From: Bacteroidales bacterium
GTDB taxonomy: Bacteria > Bacteroidota > Bacteroidia > Bacteroidales > UBA932
DNA: 18,336 nt
Reading direction: 5' to 3'
NCBI GenBank assembly: GCA_017555445.1
Contig: JAFZGK010000027.1
Coordinates: 1-18,336, forward strand
A program made the position numbers and the translations under genes. This document shows positions 1-8,963 of this stretch, one piece after another (positions within the stretch are counted from its first letter, which is position 1; every line of letters starts with the position of its first letter). The notes beneath the pieces were generated by a model. That model was given only the letters and a program-made list of their open reading frames with translations, was not told the DNA's origin and did not search any database.

Positions 1-113
1 CCGGCCCCGTCCTGAAATGCATAGAGCATGATCAGGATGAGAGGCAGAGCCACAAACAGCACCAGGAATATGGTGTAGGGCAGAGCCCATGTACTTCTCT
101 TATTGAATCTCAT
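1..113 (-). CDS. potB: Spermidine/putrescine ABC transporter permease PotB, N-terminal fragment
   Basis: Only the first 37 codons are present; the gene runs off the left edge. It would be one of the inner-membrane permeases of a polyamine importer. The visible protein starts MRFNKRSTWALPY and enters a hydrophobic first membrane segment (about residues 12-32, rich in L, V, I and F), the usual start of PotB-type permeases. The ATG at 113 lies one base after the potA stop codon (TGA at 117-115), so the two are probably translationally coupled. The assignment rests mainly on position after potA; another MetI-like permease start could look similar. Confidence 0.72.
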   Translation of the reverse strand, partial: MRFNKRSTWALPYTIFLVLFVALPLILIMLYAFQDGA

Positions 114-114
114 C

Positions 115-1488
115 TCAGTCAACGATCTTGATGTCCTTAGGGGCAATGTTAACACCTACAAGGTCTCCCTTATCCCATACGTCATTGGTATCCACCCAGA
201 TATGGTATCCGTCATCTGTGAGGATGGTAAGGTGATAATGGTCTCCCTTATAGAGGAGGAAGTGTACGAGTCCTGAAACTGTTCCGTCCTCAGGGTGGTC
301 GATGAGCTCGACCTTGCCGAAGTTGACCTCTACCTTCACCTTTTCTCCTGCCGCATGCTTTGTCTGTGGCTCACACTCGAACTCGGCGTCGAGGAACATC
401 ACGTGATTCTCGTCAACGATCTCTGCCTCGAATGTGTTGCAAAGTCTTTCCTTCTTCATTACCTGAATGTCGGCAGGTCTTATGATGAGTCCGACTTCAG
501 AGCCTGGCTCGAATGCATTGTAGTCCTGTATCATGAGCTCGTATCCCTTGTCGGTATCTACGAACATCTCATAATGCACACCCTTGAAGGTGCATGATTT
601 CACCTTGGCAGTGAGCTGAGATCCTTCGAGACGGTTCATGATGTATATGTCCTCTGGACGTACTACCACATCGACCTCGGTGTTCTCTCCGAAACCCTCA
701 TCGACGCACTCGAATTCGTGACCTACGAATTCCACGAGCTTGTCCTTGATCATCTTTCCGTTGAGGATGTTGGATTCTCCGATGAAGTCTGCCACAAATG
801 AGTTCTGTGGCTCGTTATATATGTCAGTAGGGGTTCCTATCTGCTGGATCTTTCCCTCGTTCATCACAACGATGGTGTCAGAAAGAGTAAGTGCCTCTTC
901 CTGGTCATGTGTCACATAGACGAAAGTGATGCCGAGCTTCTTGTGCATTTCCTTGAGCTCGATCTGCATGTCCTTTCTCATCTTGAGGTCGAGGGCTGCA
1001 AGTGGCTCGTCAAGAAGAAGCACTTTCGGCTGGTTCACAATAGCACGGGCGATGGCCACGCGCTGCTGCTGTCCTCCTGAAAGAGAATCCACGTCTCTGT
1101 CTTCATAGTCAGTGAGACTCACCATCTTGAGTACGTTGCGTACTCGCTTGTCGATGGCGTCAGTAGGAACCTTCTGGAGCTTGAGTCCGAAGGCGATGTT
1201 CTCATACACATCAAGATGCGGGAAGAGGGCATAACGCTGGAACACTGTATTCACCGGACGGAGGTGTGGTGGAAAATCGGTGATGTTCTCCCCGTTGATG
1301 AGGATCTCACCCGAGTCAGGCGAGCCGAAGCCGGCAAGGAGTCGGAGCAGTGTGGTCTTTCCGCAGCCTGAAGGGCCGAGGATTGTAAGGAACTCGCCCT
1401 TATTCACATAAAGGCTTACATCGTTGAGGATGCACTTGTCTCCGAAACTCTTAGAGATGTTCTTGAACTCAATGATATGTTCTTTCAT
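115..1488 (-). CDS. potA: Polyamine (spermidine/putrescine) ABC transporter ATP-binding protein PotA
   Basis: Cytoplasmic ATPase that powers polyamine uptake through the PotB/PotC permeases. All ABC motifs are intact: Walker A GPSGCGKT (residues 38-45), Q-loop Q84, signature LSGGQ (136-140), Walker B VLLLDE (156-161) and switch His194 in THDQEEAL. The PotA-like run around [11 protein letters not shown] (82-92) supports this subfamily over sugar importers. At 457 residues it is longer than the roughly 370-380 typical of enterobacterial PotA. The extra length is a second TOBE-like unit: RPEDI (277-281), RPADI (337-341) and APKDI (449-453) recur, and residues about 300-345 resemble about 411-457. 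The start lies 3 bp after the stop of the upstream beta-barrel gene and the end is 1 bp from potB, so this is an operon. Substrate is inferred from family resemblance; the binding protein potD is not in the window. Confidence 0.9.
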   Translation of the reverse strand: MKEHIIEFKNISKSFGDKCILNDVSLYVNKGEFLTILGPSGCGKTTLLRLLAGFGSPDSGEILINGENITDFPPHLRPVNTVFQRYALFPHLDVYENIAFGLKLQKVPTDAIDKRVRNVLKMVSLTDYEDRDVDSLSGGQQQRVAIARAIVNQPKVLLLDEPLAALDLKMRKDMQIELKEMHKKLGITFVYVTHDQEEALTLSDTIVVMNEGKIQQIGTPTDIYNEPQNSFVADFIGESNILNGKMIKDKLVEFVGHEFECVDEGFGENTEVDVVVRPEDIYIMNRLEGSQLTAKVKSCTFKGVHYEMFVDTDKGYELMIQDYNAFEPGSEVGLIIRPADIQVMKKERLCNTFEAEIVDENHVMFLDAEFECEPQTKHAAGEKVKVEVNFGKVELIDHPEDGTVSGLVHFLLYKGDHYHLTILTDDGYHIWVDTNDVWDKGDLVGVNIAPKDIKIVD

Positions 1489-1491
1489 CTT

Positions 1492-2433
1492 TTATCTGTT
1501 AAGTCTGGTGAATATGTTCTTGACTGTCTGAGTTACATTCATCTTCCATGTGAGGCCGATGTTGATTAGATGGCCGACCGTGTAGTCATTGTATGTATAT
1601 GCTGCATGCAGACGTATATCCTTGTTCTCCTTGAGAGGGAAGCACTCCAGACCGCAACCGAAGAAGGCATTTTCTTCTTCAAAGCCTGCCTTGGCAAAGA
1701 CTCTTCCCCAGTCCGAGAGCTGGAATGAAGGTGCAACAGTTGCAGTGTAGCTGCCGAGATCGGTTTCTCCGAATCTTGCCATAAGGTCGAAGTCCACCAT
1801 GAGAAGTCCGAAATTGAAACGGTTTCCGAGTGCTACAGCCGGTGTTATTCCATCAAAGTGTTCCCAAAGGTTGACTGTCCAATAGGATTCATACCAGTCC
1901 ATTGCACCTCTCCAACCAGCAGCTATTGCAAGCTGTCCCGGAGCGACAGGCGAGTTTGCTATCTGGAAAAGCACTTCATGATCTTCTGCAGGATACCATG
2001 CTGCAGAAACGCCCCACTGCCAGCAGTCGAAGTCGTTATAGAATGCGGAGTTCATCTCGTAGTATGTATCCAGATCGTAAGCGTCGTATTCAAAGCTGCC
2101 GACAAAGACAGCATCCTTGCCCGCTGTGAAGGCAAAGTCTCCGATTTCGTATGTGAGAGTGAGCCAGTTGGTACCGTTGAAGCCGGAATTGTCTTCATAG
2201 TAACTCGATGCCAACCTTTGATTGAGACTGTAGGAAAAGCCGCTGCCTATCGTACCATCCATGTTTAGGTAGAGACCGTCACCGAAAAATCGGCCGGCTC
2301 CTTCTGAGAAGTCTTGTGCGTATCCGCCTCGCATATCCAAAGATATGTCAGGAATATTATCTACTTCCTGCGCTCTGACTGCAGAGCCGATTGTCGAAAG
2401 GACAACCCCCAAAAAGACAAGCAGTTTCTTCAT
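1492..2433 (-). CDS. Outer-membrane beta-barrel protein (porin-like) in the pot operon
   Basis: A 313-residue secreted protein with a clear signal peptide (MKKLLVFLGVVLSTIGSAVRA, cleavage near residue 21). The mature part alternates aromatic, hydrophobic and polar residues in short strands separated by Gly/Asp/Asn turns, e.g. LTLTYEIGDFAFTAGKD (91-107), typical of an outer-membrane barrel and loosely like phosphate-selective-porin-type proteins. Residues 115-136 are unusually acidic (E115, D117, D120, D122, E126, D134, D136), which could suit passage of cations. A last strand, HLINIGLTWKMNV, is followed by a basic tail of about a dozen residues instead of ending on the usual aromatic residue. 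It is the first gene of the operon and potA follows after 3 bp, so I infer an outer-membrane route for polyamines. I did not recognise a specific family; a structural or non-channel barrel remains possible. Confidence 0.68.
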   Translation of the reverse strand: MKKLLVFLGVVLSTIGSAVRAQEVDNIPDISLDMRGGYAQDFSEGAGRFFGDGLYLNMDGTIGSGFSYSLNQRLASSYYEDNSGFNGTNWLTLTYEIGDFAFTAGKDAVFVGSFEYDAYDLDTYYEMNSAFYNDFDCWQWGVSAAWYPAEDHEVLFQIANSPVAPGQLAIAAGWRGAMDWYESYWTVNLWEHFDGITPAVALGNRFNFGLLMVDFDLMARFGETDLGSYTATVAPSFQLSDWGRVFAKAGFEEENAFFGCGLECFPLKENKDIRLHAAYTYNDYTVGHLINIGLTWKMNVTQTVKNIFTRLNR

Positions 2434-2491
2434 CTATTTAACCTACAGTAAGATTCATAAAAATCGATTAGTGCACTTTTGTTCAATTTGA

Positions 2492-2499
2492 CAAAAATA
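2492..2499 (-). promoter_or_regulatory. Candidate -7 box (TATTTTTG) for the barrel-potA-potB operon
   Basis: The minus strand reads TATTTTTG, matching the Bacteroidota TAnnTTTG element, about 58 bp before the ATG at 2433. No clear TTG lies 19-21 bp further upstream. The octamer is AT-rich and could occur by chance, so this is a moderate call. Confidence 0.4.
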
Positions 2500-2584
2500 C
2501 AATATACTTTTTAAATACCTACCCCTTAAGGCAATTTTTTGAAGGTACAGGATGTATATTTTAGCTATCTCTTTGGAAAAATGC

Positions 2585-2592
2585 TACCTTTG
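2585..2592 (+). promoter_or_regulatory. Candidate -7 box (TACCTTTG) for the DUF4434 gene
   Basis: TACCTTTG fits TAnnTTTG. A weak -33 match (TTAG, 2561-2564) lies 20 bp upstream. If used, transcription would start near 2598, leaving a leader of only about 14 bases before the ATG at 2612. That is short but supports ATG 2612 over any earlier start. Confidence 0.42.
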
Positions 2593-2611
2593 AATAAAAT
2601 TGTTAAATCTG

Positions 2612-4078
2612 ATGAAAAAACTGATTCTTATCCTTTCTTCTGCAATGATGTTTCTTGCAGGATGTCAATCGACGGCTCCAAAGTCACAGACAGATGCTGA
2701 ATGCTGTACCTGTATGGAGGAGGTTCTTCCTATTACCGGCACTTTCATCAATCTTCCTTATCAGGATGTCAGAAACAAATACACCAATCCTCAGTTTATA
2801 GACAATACAGACCCGCAGATGTGGGAGGCGAAGGTTGCAGAGATGAAGAAGATGGGCGTGGAATACCTCATATTCATGTCCGTGGCCAACGAAAGAAAGG
2901 CGTATTATCCTTCAAAGCTTATGAAGTGGCATTATCCTAAGTGGCGCAAGAGCCCTGTGGATGCTGTGATGGATGCCGCGGCCGAGCACGGAATGAAGGT
3001 GTTCATGAGTACGGGATGGGCTGTGGATCAGGATGACAACCTGCGTGACCCTAAGATCAAGGACCGTCAGATCGAGATGATGACAGAGCTGGCAGACATT
3101 TATGGCGACCACCCTGCAATGTATGGATGGTATCTTCCTGTCGAGGACTGTTTCGGTCCGGTGCTCACCGACTATGCAGTTGAAGCGGTCAATGCTCTGA
3201 CTGCAAGAGCTCGAGAGCTTACTCCGGGCATGAAGATCATGATTTCGCCTTACGGCATATTCAATTCTGACTTTGAAGACCCGCGATATGAGCAGCAGAT
3301 AGCACGTCTGACAGTGGATATAATCGCTTATCAGGACGAAGTCGGCTGTGTGCGTGAGGCGTATCCTCTTACACGCCTGCGTGAGAACTGGAAGAAGCTT
3401 CGCGCTATCCACGACAAGCTTGACATAGAGATGTGGGCAAATTGCGAGACTTTCGCATGGGAGAAGGGTACAAACGACAGAAGCTCTGCTCTGATTCCTG
3501 CTCCATATTCAAGACTTCTTGCGCAGCAGGCAGCCGCGACAGAAGGCGGTGCAGAGAAAATCATATCATTCATGCTCTGCGGAATATTCGAGGATCCTTC
3601 GTCTCAGTATCGTCTCGGACAGCCACATTGGTCCGCTCAGGCATGGAAGGATTATATGGGGTGGTTCAACGGTGAACATTACTGGAAGGTTGCCGAATCG
3701 TCAATCCTAGGCAAGCTCGGTCCTGCAGCAACAGAAGATCCAGGTGACAGCCGCTGGACACAATATAAGCCGGGCACTCATGAGGTCGTGATCGATCTTG
3801 AGGGGAAGAAGGATGTGAACGAGGTGCTCGTGAGGATGCTGGACTGTCATAAGGACGGAATCATTCCTCCAGACAAGGTCTTCCTTTTTACTAGCAAAGA
3901 CTCTCAGAAATGGTCTCTTGCCGGCATAGAAGACACTCCCGCATGTCCTAACACCAACCATGATGCCTTCATTGATTTCGTGCTTTTTGAAGGACTTCAG
4001 GCGGAAGCCCGTTACTTGAAGATATCATTTACAGCGGACCATAAGGTCTATATGGACGAACCTGTAGTAAACCCATAG
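2612..4078 (+). CDS. DUF4434 lipoprotein, likely TIM-barrel glycoside hydrolase of unassigned family
   Basis: A 488-residue exported lipoprotein: the signal peptide ends in the lipobox LAGC with Cys18. ATG 2612 is chosen because it opens directly on MKKLILI; a TTG at 2600 in frame would only add four residues. Residues about 38-340 match the DUF4434 pattern (ITGTFINLPYQDV at 41-53), which resembles (beta/alpha)8 glycoside hydrolases: acidic residues close predicted strands at YLPVED (E178), AYQDEVG (D242/E243) and MWANCETF (E279). These are my candidates for catalytic residues. Residues about 350-488 form a beta-rich C-terminal domain, probably DUF5109 or a discoidin-like module (VVIDLEGKKDVNEVLVRML). 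It stands alone between two operons, transcribed towards the GH3 gene. Enzymatic activity and substrate are unproven; placement beside glycosidases supports a role in glycan breakdown. Confidence 0.8.
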   Translation: MKKLILILSSAMMFLAGCQSTAPKSQTDAECCTCMEEVLPITGTFINLPYQDVRNKYTNPQFIDNTDPQMWEAKVAEMKKMGVEYLIFMSVANERKAYYPSKLMKWHYPKWRKSPVDAVMDAAAEHGMKVFMSTGWAVDQDDNLRDPKIKDRQIEMMTELADIYGDHPAMYGWYLPVEDCFGPVLTDYAVEAVNALTARARELTPGMKIMISPYGIFNSDFEDPRYEQQIARLTVDIIAYQDEVGCVREAYPLTRLRENWKKLRAIHDKLDIEMWANCETFAWEKGTNDRSSALIPAPYSRLLAQQAAATEGGAEKIISFMLCGIFEDPSSQYRLGQPHWSAQAWKDYMGWFNGEHYWKVAESSILGKLGPAATEDPGDSRWTQYKPGTHEVVIDLEGKKDVNEVLVRMLDCHKDGIIPPDKVFLFTSKDSQKWSLAGIEDTPACPNTNHDAFIDFVLFEGLQAEARYLKISFTADHKVYMDEPVVNP

Positions 4079-4091
4079 CCCAGCTATATTA

Positions 4092-4122
4092 TTTATATAT
4101 AGGCTACGTTCCTATATATAAA
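4092..4122. repeat. AT-rich perfect inverted repeat between convergent genes
   Basis: A 12-bp perfect stem (4092-4103 with 4111-4122) closes a 7-base loop. It begins 14 bases after the DUF4434 stop codon, so it may end or protect that transcript. No U-run follows on the plus strand, so a classic intrinsic terminator is not clear. Confidence 0.55.
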
Positions 4123-4123
4123 A

Positions 4124-4153
4124 GACGAGGACGACCGGAAAGCCGTCCTCGTT
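4124..4153 (-). terminator. Rho-independent terminator of the GH106-esterase-GH78-GH3 operon
   Basis: A GC-rich 9-bp perfect stem (4125-4133 with 4144-4152), extendable by a G-U pair, encloses a 10-base loop. On the minus strand it is followed at once by CTTTTATATA, a U-rich tail. It lies 21 bases after the GH3 stop codon. This closes the operon inside the window. Confidence 0.72.
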
Positions 4154-4174
4154 GCGTATATGATCAGGTGGAAA

Positions 4175-6496
4175 TTACTTGATCTTGAGCTCGTTGATTG
4201 GCTCAGCTGGAGCGAGAACGTTGTTCACCTTCCAGCTCTTTGCAGCCTTGAGCTTGTAGTCAACTGTACCGCGGATGTCAGCAACGCTCGCTGCGAAATG
4301 TACCTTGTAAGTACCTGCAGCAGCTTCCCAAGCTGAAGTTGCCTCATTGAATGAAGCGATACCGTAGTTGTCAACTGTCATAGTGAGAGTCTGTGACTCG
4401 CCTGGAGCAAGCTCCTTGGTCTTTGCAAATGCCTTGAGCTCGAGAGCTGGCTTGTCAAGACCGCCTGCAGGTGCAGTTACGTATACCTGAACAGCCTCCT
4501 TGCCGGCAACCTTACCAGTGTTGGTAACTGTAACTGTAGCTGTGAAGCCGTCAGCAGTTGCCTTTACAGTTGGCTTGCTGTATGCGAATGTAGTGTATGA
4601 GAGACCGTAACCGAATGGGTAAGAAACCTCAACACCTGCAGTTGTGAAATAACGGTAACCCACATAGATTCCTTCCTCATAAAGAGTATAGTCAACGTTC
4701 TTGCGTGGACCTACAGGACCTCTGTAGCGGTTAGTTGTAGTAGCTGTTGCAGAATAGTCGTATGGGAAATTGTGTGATGAAGGGTTGTCAAGGTAGTTCA
4801 TCGGGAATGTAGTAGGGAGCTTACCTGAAGGGTTAACCTTACCAAGGAGGACGTCAGCTACTGATGCACCACCTTCCATACCTGGCTGCCATGCAAGGAG
4901 AATTGCGTCTGGCATATGCTTCCAAGATGCAGTCTCGATCACACCACCGATATTCATTACAACGATGACCTTCTTACCAGCCTTGTGATATGTGTCGCAG
5001 ATGTTCTGGAGGTTTGCAACCTCGGCAGCAGTAAGACGGAAGTCGCCCTGACCATCCTTACGGTCACCACCTTCACCAGCATTTCGTCCGATTGTGAGGA
5101 CAGCAACATCAGTAGTAGCCTCTACCTTCTTCACGAAATTGAGTGAAAGCTCAGCTTCAGGGAGAACAGGCTTGCCCCAGCCACCGCCAGCGCCATTGTT
5201 AGCCATTGTCTCCTCTGTATAAGCGATATACTTTTTGTACCATGAGCCTGGAGCCGGGTCAACAGTCACACCGTTGCCCTCGAGACCTTCCTGTACATTG
5301 CGGATATACTTCTTGTTCACGTTACCTGAACCTGTACCACCAGCGATGAAGTCGTATGAAGTAACACCCCAGAGACCTACCTTCTCGTCACCCTTGAGAG
5401 GGAGAACGCCGTTGTTCTTGAGGAGAACCATACCCTCAGCACCAGCCTTGCGTACGAGAGCTGCGTGTGCGTCAGTGTCAGGCTTGTTAGAGTACTTGTA
5501 ACCCTTGAAGCGTGGAGTCTTCACGATGTACTCGAGCATGTTGCGAACGTTTCTGTCAAGCTCTTCCTGGCTGATCTCGCCGCTCTTGACGCCAGCGATG
5601 ATACGCTCCATTTCGTTCTGAGCACCTGGTTCCATAAGGTCGTTACCAGCCTTTACAGACTTCACTGTACCTTCCTTGTTGCCCCAGTCTGTCATCACGA
5701 TGCCGTCCCATCCCCACTCGTCGCGGAGAACAGTTGTAAGGAGGCCGTAAGACTGCTGAGTGTACTCACCGTTGAGTACATTGTATGATGACATCACTGT
5801 CCAAGGATTTCCCTCCTTGATAGCGATTTCAAAGTTCTTGAGGTAGATCTCGCGGAGAGCACGCTGGCTTACGCGTGAGTCGTTCTCGTGACGGTTTGTC
5901 TCCTGGTTGTTCACAGCATAGTGCTTTACTGAAGTACCTACACCATTGCTCTGGATACCGTTTACATAAGCAGCCGCCATCTTTCCTGAAAGGAATGGGT
6001 CCTCTGAGAAATACTCGAAGTTACGGCCGCAGAGAACGTTACGATGAATGTTCATACCTGGAGCGAGGAGTACGTCAACACCAAACTCGAGAACTTCCTG
6101 ACCCATAGCTGTAGTCACCTCATTCACGAGGTCGAGGTTCCATGAAGTAGCGAGTGCTGTTCCTACAGGGAATGCTGTTGCGTAGTAAGTGTTAGGGTCG
6201 CCAGGACGGGTAGGGCTGATACGTACACCAGCAGGACCGTCAGCGAGGACTGTCTGAGGAATACCGAGACGTGGAACTGCGCGTGAAACACCTGCAGCAC
6301 CAGGAACAAGGTTAGTAGTACCTGTAGGCACACCGTCGATTGTGACAGCGCGGCTACCACCTACGAGGAGAGTCACTTTCTCTTCAAGAGTCATGGCCTT
6401 CATCACCTCGTCAATGTTGTCCGCAGTAAGCTGTGGCTGTGCGAATGCAGAGAATGCTGCACACAGACCAGCTGCGATAATAAGGATTCTTTTCAT
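4175..6496 (-). CDS. Secreted GH3 beta-glucosidase
   Basis: Retaining exo-glycosidase that releases terminal beta-linked glucose (or a related sugar), probably periplasmic. The 773-residue protein has a signal peptide ending at FAQ (residue 20). The N-terminal GH3 barrel shows DGPAG (86-90), KHYAVNNQE (191-199) and the nucleophile motif MTDWG with Asp270. The second alpha/beta domain carries GEGGDR (474-479), where Glu475 fits the usual acid/base. A fibronectin-III-like domain (about 665-735) closes the protein; there is no PA14 insert. It is the last gene of the operon, 32 bp after GH78. Arginine codons are nearly all CGT/CGC among the first 14 I read (13 of 14), unlike the AGA-rich upstream genes, which suggests strong expression. 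Other GH3 specificities such as beta-xylosidase are possible, but the C-terminal layout is typical of beta-glucosidases. Confidence 0.93.
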   Translation of the reverse strand: MKRILIIAAGLCAAFSAFAQPQLTADNIDEVMKAMTLEEKVTLLVGGSRAVTIDGVPTGTTNLVPGAAGVSRAVPRLGIPQTVLADGPAGVRISPTRPGDPNTYYATAFPVGTALATSWNLDLVNEVTTAMGQEVLEFGVDVLLAPGMNIHRNVLCGRNFEYFSEDPFLSGKMAAAYVNGIQSNGVGTSVKHYAVNNQETNRHENDSRVSQRALREIYLKNFEIAIKEGNPWTVMSSYNVLNGEYTQQSYGLLTTVLRDEWGWDGIVMTDWGNKEGTVKSVKAGNDLMEPGAQNEMERIIAGVKSGEISQEELDRNVRNMLEYIVKTPRFKGYKYSNKPDTDAHAALVRKAGAEGMVLLKNNGVLPLKGDEKVGLWGVTSYDFIAGGTGSGNVNKKYIRNVQEGLEGNGVTVDPAPGSWYKKYIAYTEETMANNGAGGGWGKPVLPEAELSLNFVKKVEATTDVAVLTIGRNAGEGGDRKDGQGDFRLTAAEVANLQNICDTYHKAGKKVIVVMNIGGVIETASWKHMPDAILLAWQPGMEGGASVADVLLGKVNPSGKLPTTFPMNYLDNPSSHNFPYDYSATATTTNRYRGPVGPRKNVDYTLYEEGIYVGYRYFTTAGVEVSYPFGYGLSYTTFAYSKPTVKATADGFTATVTVTNTGKVAGKEAVQVYVTAPAGGLDKPALELKAFAKTKELAPGESQTLTMTVDNYGIASFNEATSAWEAAAGTYKVHFAASVADIRGTVDYKLKAAKSWKVNNVLAPAEPINELKIK

Positions 6497-6528
6497 TGTG
6501 TGATTAGTTTAAGTGTTTTAAAAGTTTG

Positions 6529-8946
6529 CTATAAAGATATGTGGTTTTCTCCGGATTTCAAAATCACTTGATTGCTGTTCCAGACGAAAGTACCGTCGAT
6601 GCCGTCAGGAAGAGTGATCACAGCCTTGATGCCGTCCTTTCCCTTTCTCTTATAGTCGACGCTTATCTTTCCGTCAGGATGAGGCATCGAACCGCCGATT
6701 TCCTTGAGGTCACCCAGATGAGGAGCGATCACGACCTTGCTGAATGCAGGTGCCGCGCTGTCGATACCGAGCACTGTGCGGAAGAACTCTATATTAGGGC
6801 TTGAACCCCATGCGTGACAGTCTGAGCGCGTGCCGCTTACATCCGAAGTCTCTCCCCACGTGGTCATTCCCATGGCGATGTTCTCTCTCCAGATGTCGAG
6901 CCATTTCATGTAGTCATCGCCGTAGCCTGCTTTTACGAGAGCTTCGTGGAGGTAGAACTTGAAATAGACTGACGCCGGTGCAAGAGAAGCATCCTCGACA
7001 AGCTTGCGTCCGATCTCTTTTGCAGTTGAGTCATCGACGATTCCGCAGATGATGGCAAGAGCATTGGCGTGCTGCGAGTAGTTGTCCTGTTCTGCACGGT
7101 CTGAGAAAAGGCCTCTTTCCTCATTCCAGTAAGCCTTGTAGATGGCTTTTGTAAGCTTTTCTGCCTCAGCTTTGTAGAGATTTCCGTGATAAGTGTTGCC
7201 TCTGTGAAGTTCCATCTCTGACGCTTTCTGAAGAGCAAGAAGAAGCTGGAGGTCAACAAGGATAGAACATCCGTCTACACCCTTGAGTGGAGCACCGAAG
7301 TCCCATGACGGTACATATACCCAATCACTGAAGTTCCATCCAGGAAGATCCTTTACTCTGCCGTCTTCCTGCTGGAATTTACTATAATAATTGAGAATCT
7401 GCTCAACTCCATTGAGTTTATCCATTATGAACTGGGTGTCCTTTCCATACATCATGTAGTCATGAAGAGAGAAGATGTATGTAAGGGCGTATGTAGTGAT
7501 ATACTGAGGTGATGTAGTAGGGTAACGTCCCATTGTCACACCCTCAGTGTTGCGGCTCATGTCAGCAAGGTTGAAGAAATTCTTCACAAGACGGTCGTCA
7601 CCGCTGTTGTACAGGCTTACAAGAGCCTGGATACGTGTGTCGCCAAGGTACTGAAGCTGCTCATAGAACGGACAGTCCATATAAGTCTCGAGAGCACAGA
7701 GACGGGCTGTCCTCCAGCCGATTTCCATAATCTTCAGCATTTCCTCGTTATCCGTGTCAAGAGAAGCATTAAGTTCGAATGGATAACCCACGAATGTGCC
7801 ATAGATGTCGTTGATTGTAAGAGGCTCATTGCCGGTTTCTACAGCAATTTTTACGTAGCGCCATGTACGCCATGCGAGGGTGGTGAACTCCTGGTTGTCC
7901 TTGCCGTTTGAGATGATGTTGTCGTGGCGACCGATGAATGTCTTGCCTTCCACTTCATTACGGTTGCCCTTATTGCCGCCGCCTCGGCTTCCTTCAGGTG
8001 CCGGTTCGTAGAGGGCTTCAGTGTAGCCCACATCGATCTTTGCATCCTTTCCGCCGCTGAAACGCATAGAGAAGAAACCGTTGGTCAGATAACTCTGATC
8101 AAGGAGTACTTCTGCCTTGGTGTTTGCTGGAATCGTGAAGTCAACCACCTTTGCAGGGAAGCCCGCCGGAATCTTAAGACCTCCGTCAAGCTTTACACCC
8201 GTGAGTCTCTGATATGTGCGTTCAAGTTGTGGGATGATTGAAGGTTGAAGAGCATGTCCATTCGAAAGGCTGTTTCCTACAAAATTTTTAGGAGAACCGG
8301 CAGCACCGGCACGTGCGGCCTTCCAGTTGTCTGTGCTTACAGCTGCAGTGTTCCAACCGGCGATAGTGAGATTCATATCAACTGCCTCACCTGGACCAGA
8401 TACGTAATAGCCAGGAACACTCTCACGGAGTGGAGAATATGCTGTATCCTGAATGCACTTCCATGTGTTGTCAGTGAAGAAAAGCTTGGCTTCATCCACT
8501 CCCTGAAGGAGGAATCCTGTCGAAACGGAAACATTGGACTCGGTCTTTTGCGGACCTTCATGATATACGACAGCAGCAACGATGTTGTTTCCTGCCTTGA
8601 GGAAAGGAGCAAGGTCGACTGTCTCATAATTCCAGTGAGTGGCATCTCCGCGGGCAGGACCCAGCGACACAAGCACTTCATTCACATAGAGTTTGTATCT
8701 GTTGTCTCCTGTCACATGCACAGTGAACTTTGCAGGAACCGAATCAAGATCGAGATCCTTGCGGAAGTAATACACTCCATATCCGTCCGGATCGGTATCA
8801 GGAACGGATATCCAGCGGGCGTTCCACGACTCAGTGGTCAGAGAGAAAGGAGCATCCGGCGCTCTTCTCGGGCCACCGAACTGAGCTTCGGCAGACAAGC
8901 ATGCAAGAAGCATGATTATACTGGCAATGATAATATTTTTTTTCAT
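6529..8946 (-). CDS. Secreted GH78 alpha-L-rhamnosidase
   Basis: Inverting enzyme that removes terminal alpha-L-rhamnose from glycosides or pectic side chains. I place the start at ATG 8946 (805 residues, MKKNIIIASIIMLLACLSA then AEAQ cleavage near residue 21); an in-frame ATG at 8982 would overlap the preceding gene and bury the signal peptide. Order: beta-sandwich accessory domains (about 40-390), an alpha/alpha six-hairpin catalytic domain with MDCPFYEQLQYLGD (423-436, Glu429 the likely general acid), and a C-terminal beta domain after SDCHAWGSSPNIEF, the usual end of the GH78 barrel. An unusual Gly/Asn/Arg-rich stretch sits at 319-331. It starts 17 bp after the carboxylesterase stop. The family is clear; the linkage and the aglycone are not visible from sequence. 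Confidence 0.92.
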   Translation of the reverse strand: MKKNIIIASIIMLLACLSAEAQFGGPRRAPDAPFSLTTESWNARWISVPDTDPDGYGVYYFRKDLDLDSVPAKFTVHVTGDNRYKLYVNEVLVSLGPARGDATHWNYETVDLAPFLKAGNNIVAAVVYHEGPQKTESNVSVSTGFLLQGVDEAKLFFTDNTWKCIQDTAYSPLRESVPGYYVSGPGEAVDMNLTIAGWNTAAVSTDNWKAARAGAAGSPKNFVGNSLSNGHALQPSIIPQLERTYQRLTGVKLDGGLKIPAGFPAKVVDFTIPANTKAEVLLDQSYLTNGFFSMRFSGGKDAKIDVGYTEALYEPAPEGSRGGGNKGNRNEVEGKTFIGRHDNIISNGKDNQEFTTLAWRTWRYVKIAVETGNEPLTINDIYGTFVGYPFELNASLDTDNEEMLKIMEIGWRTARLCALETYMDCPFYEQLQYLGDTRIQALVSLYNSGDDRLVKNFFNLADMSRNTEGVTMGRYPTTSPQYITTYALTYIFSLHDYMMYGKDTQFIMDKLNGVEQILNYYSKFQQEDGRVKDLPGWNFSDWVYVPSWDFGAPLKGVDGCSILVDLQLLLALQKASEMELHRGNTYHGNLYKAEAEKLTKAIYKAYWNEERGLFSDRAEQDNYSQHANALAIICGIVDDSTAKEIGRKLVEDASLAPASVYFKFYLHEALVKAGYGDDYMKWLDIWRENIAMGMTTWGETSDVSGTRSDCHAWGSSPNIEFFRTVLGIDSAAPAFSKVVIAPHLGDLKEIGGSMPHPDGKISVDYKRKGKDGIKAVITLPDGIDGTFVWNSNQVILKSGENHISL

Positions 8947-8963
8947 GATTTGTAGTTGTTGTG

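Noticed and set aside
2600..2611. TTG start adding four residues to the DUF4434 lipoprotein
   Set aside because: The lipoprotein signal begins at ATG 2612, and the likely transcription start is close to 2600.
8245..8955. 236-codon open frame on the plus strand
   Set aside because: Fully antisense to GH78, whose motifs are unmistakable; the translation has no signal peptide or recognisable domain.
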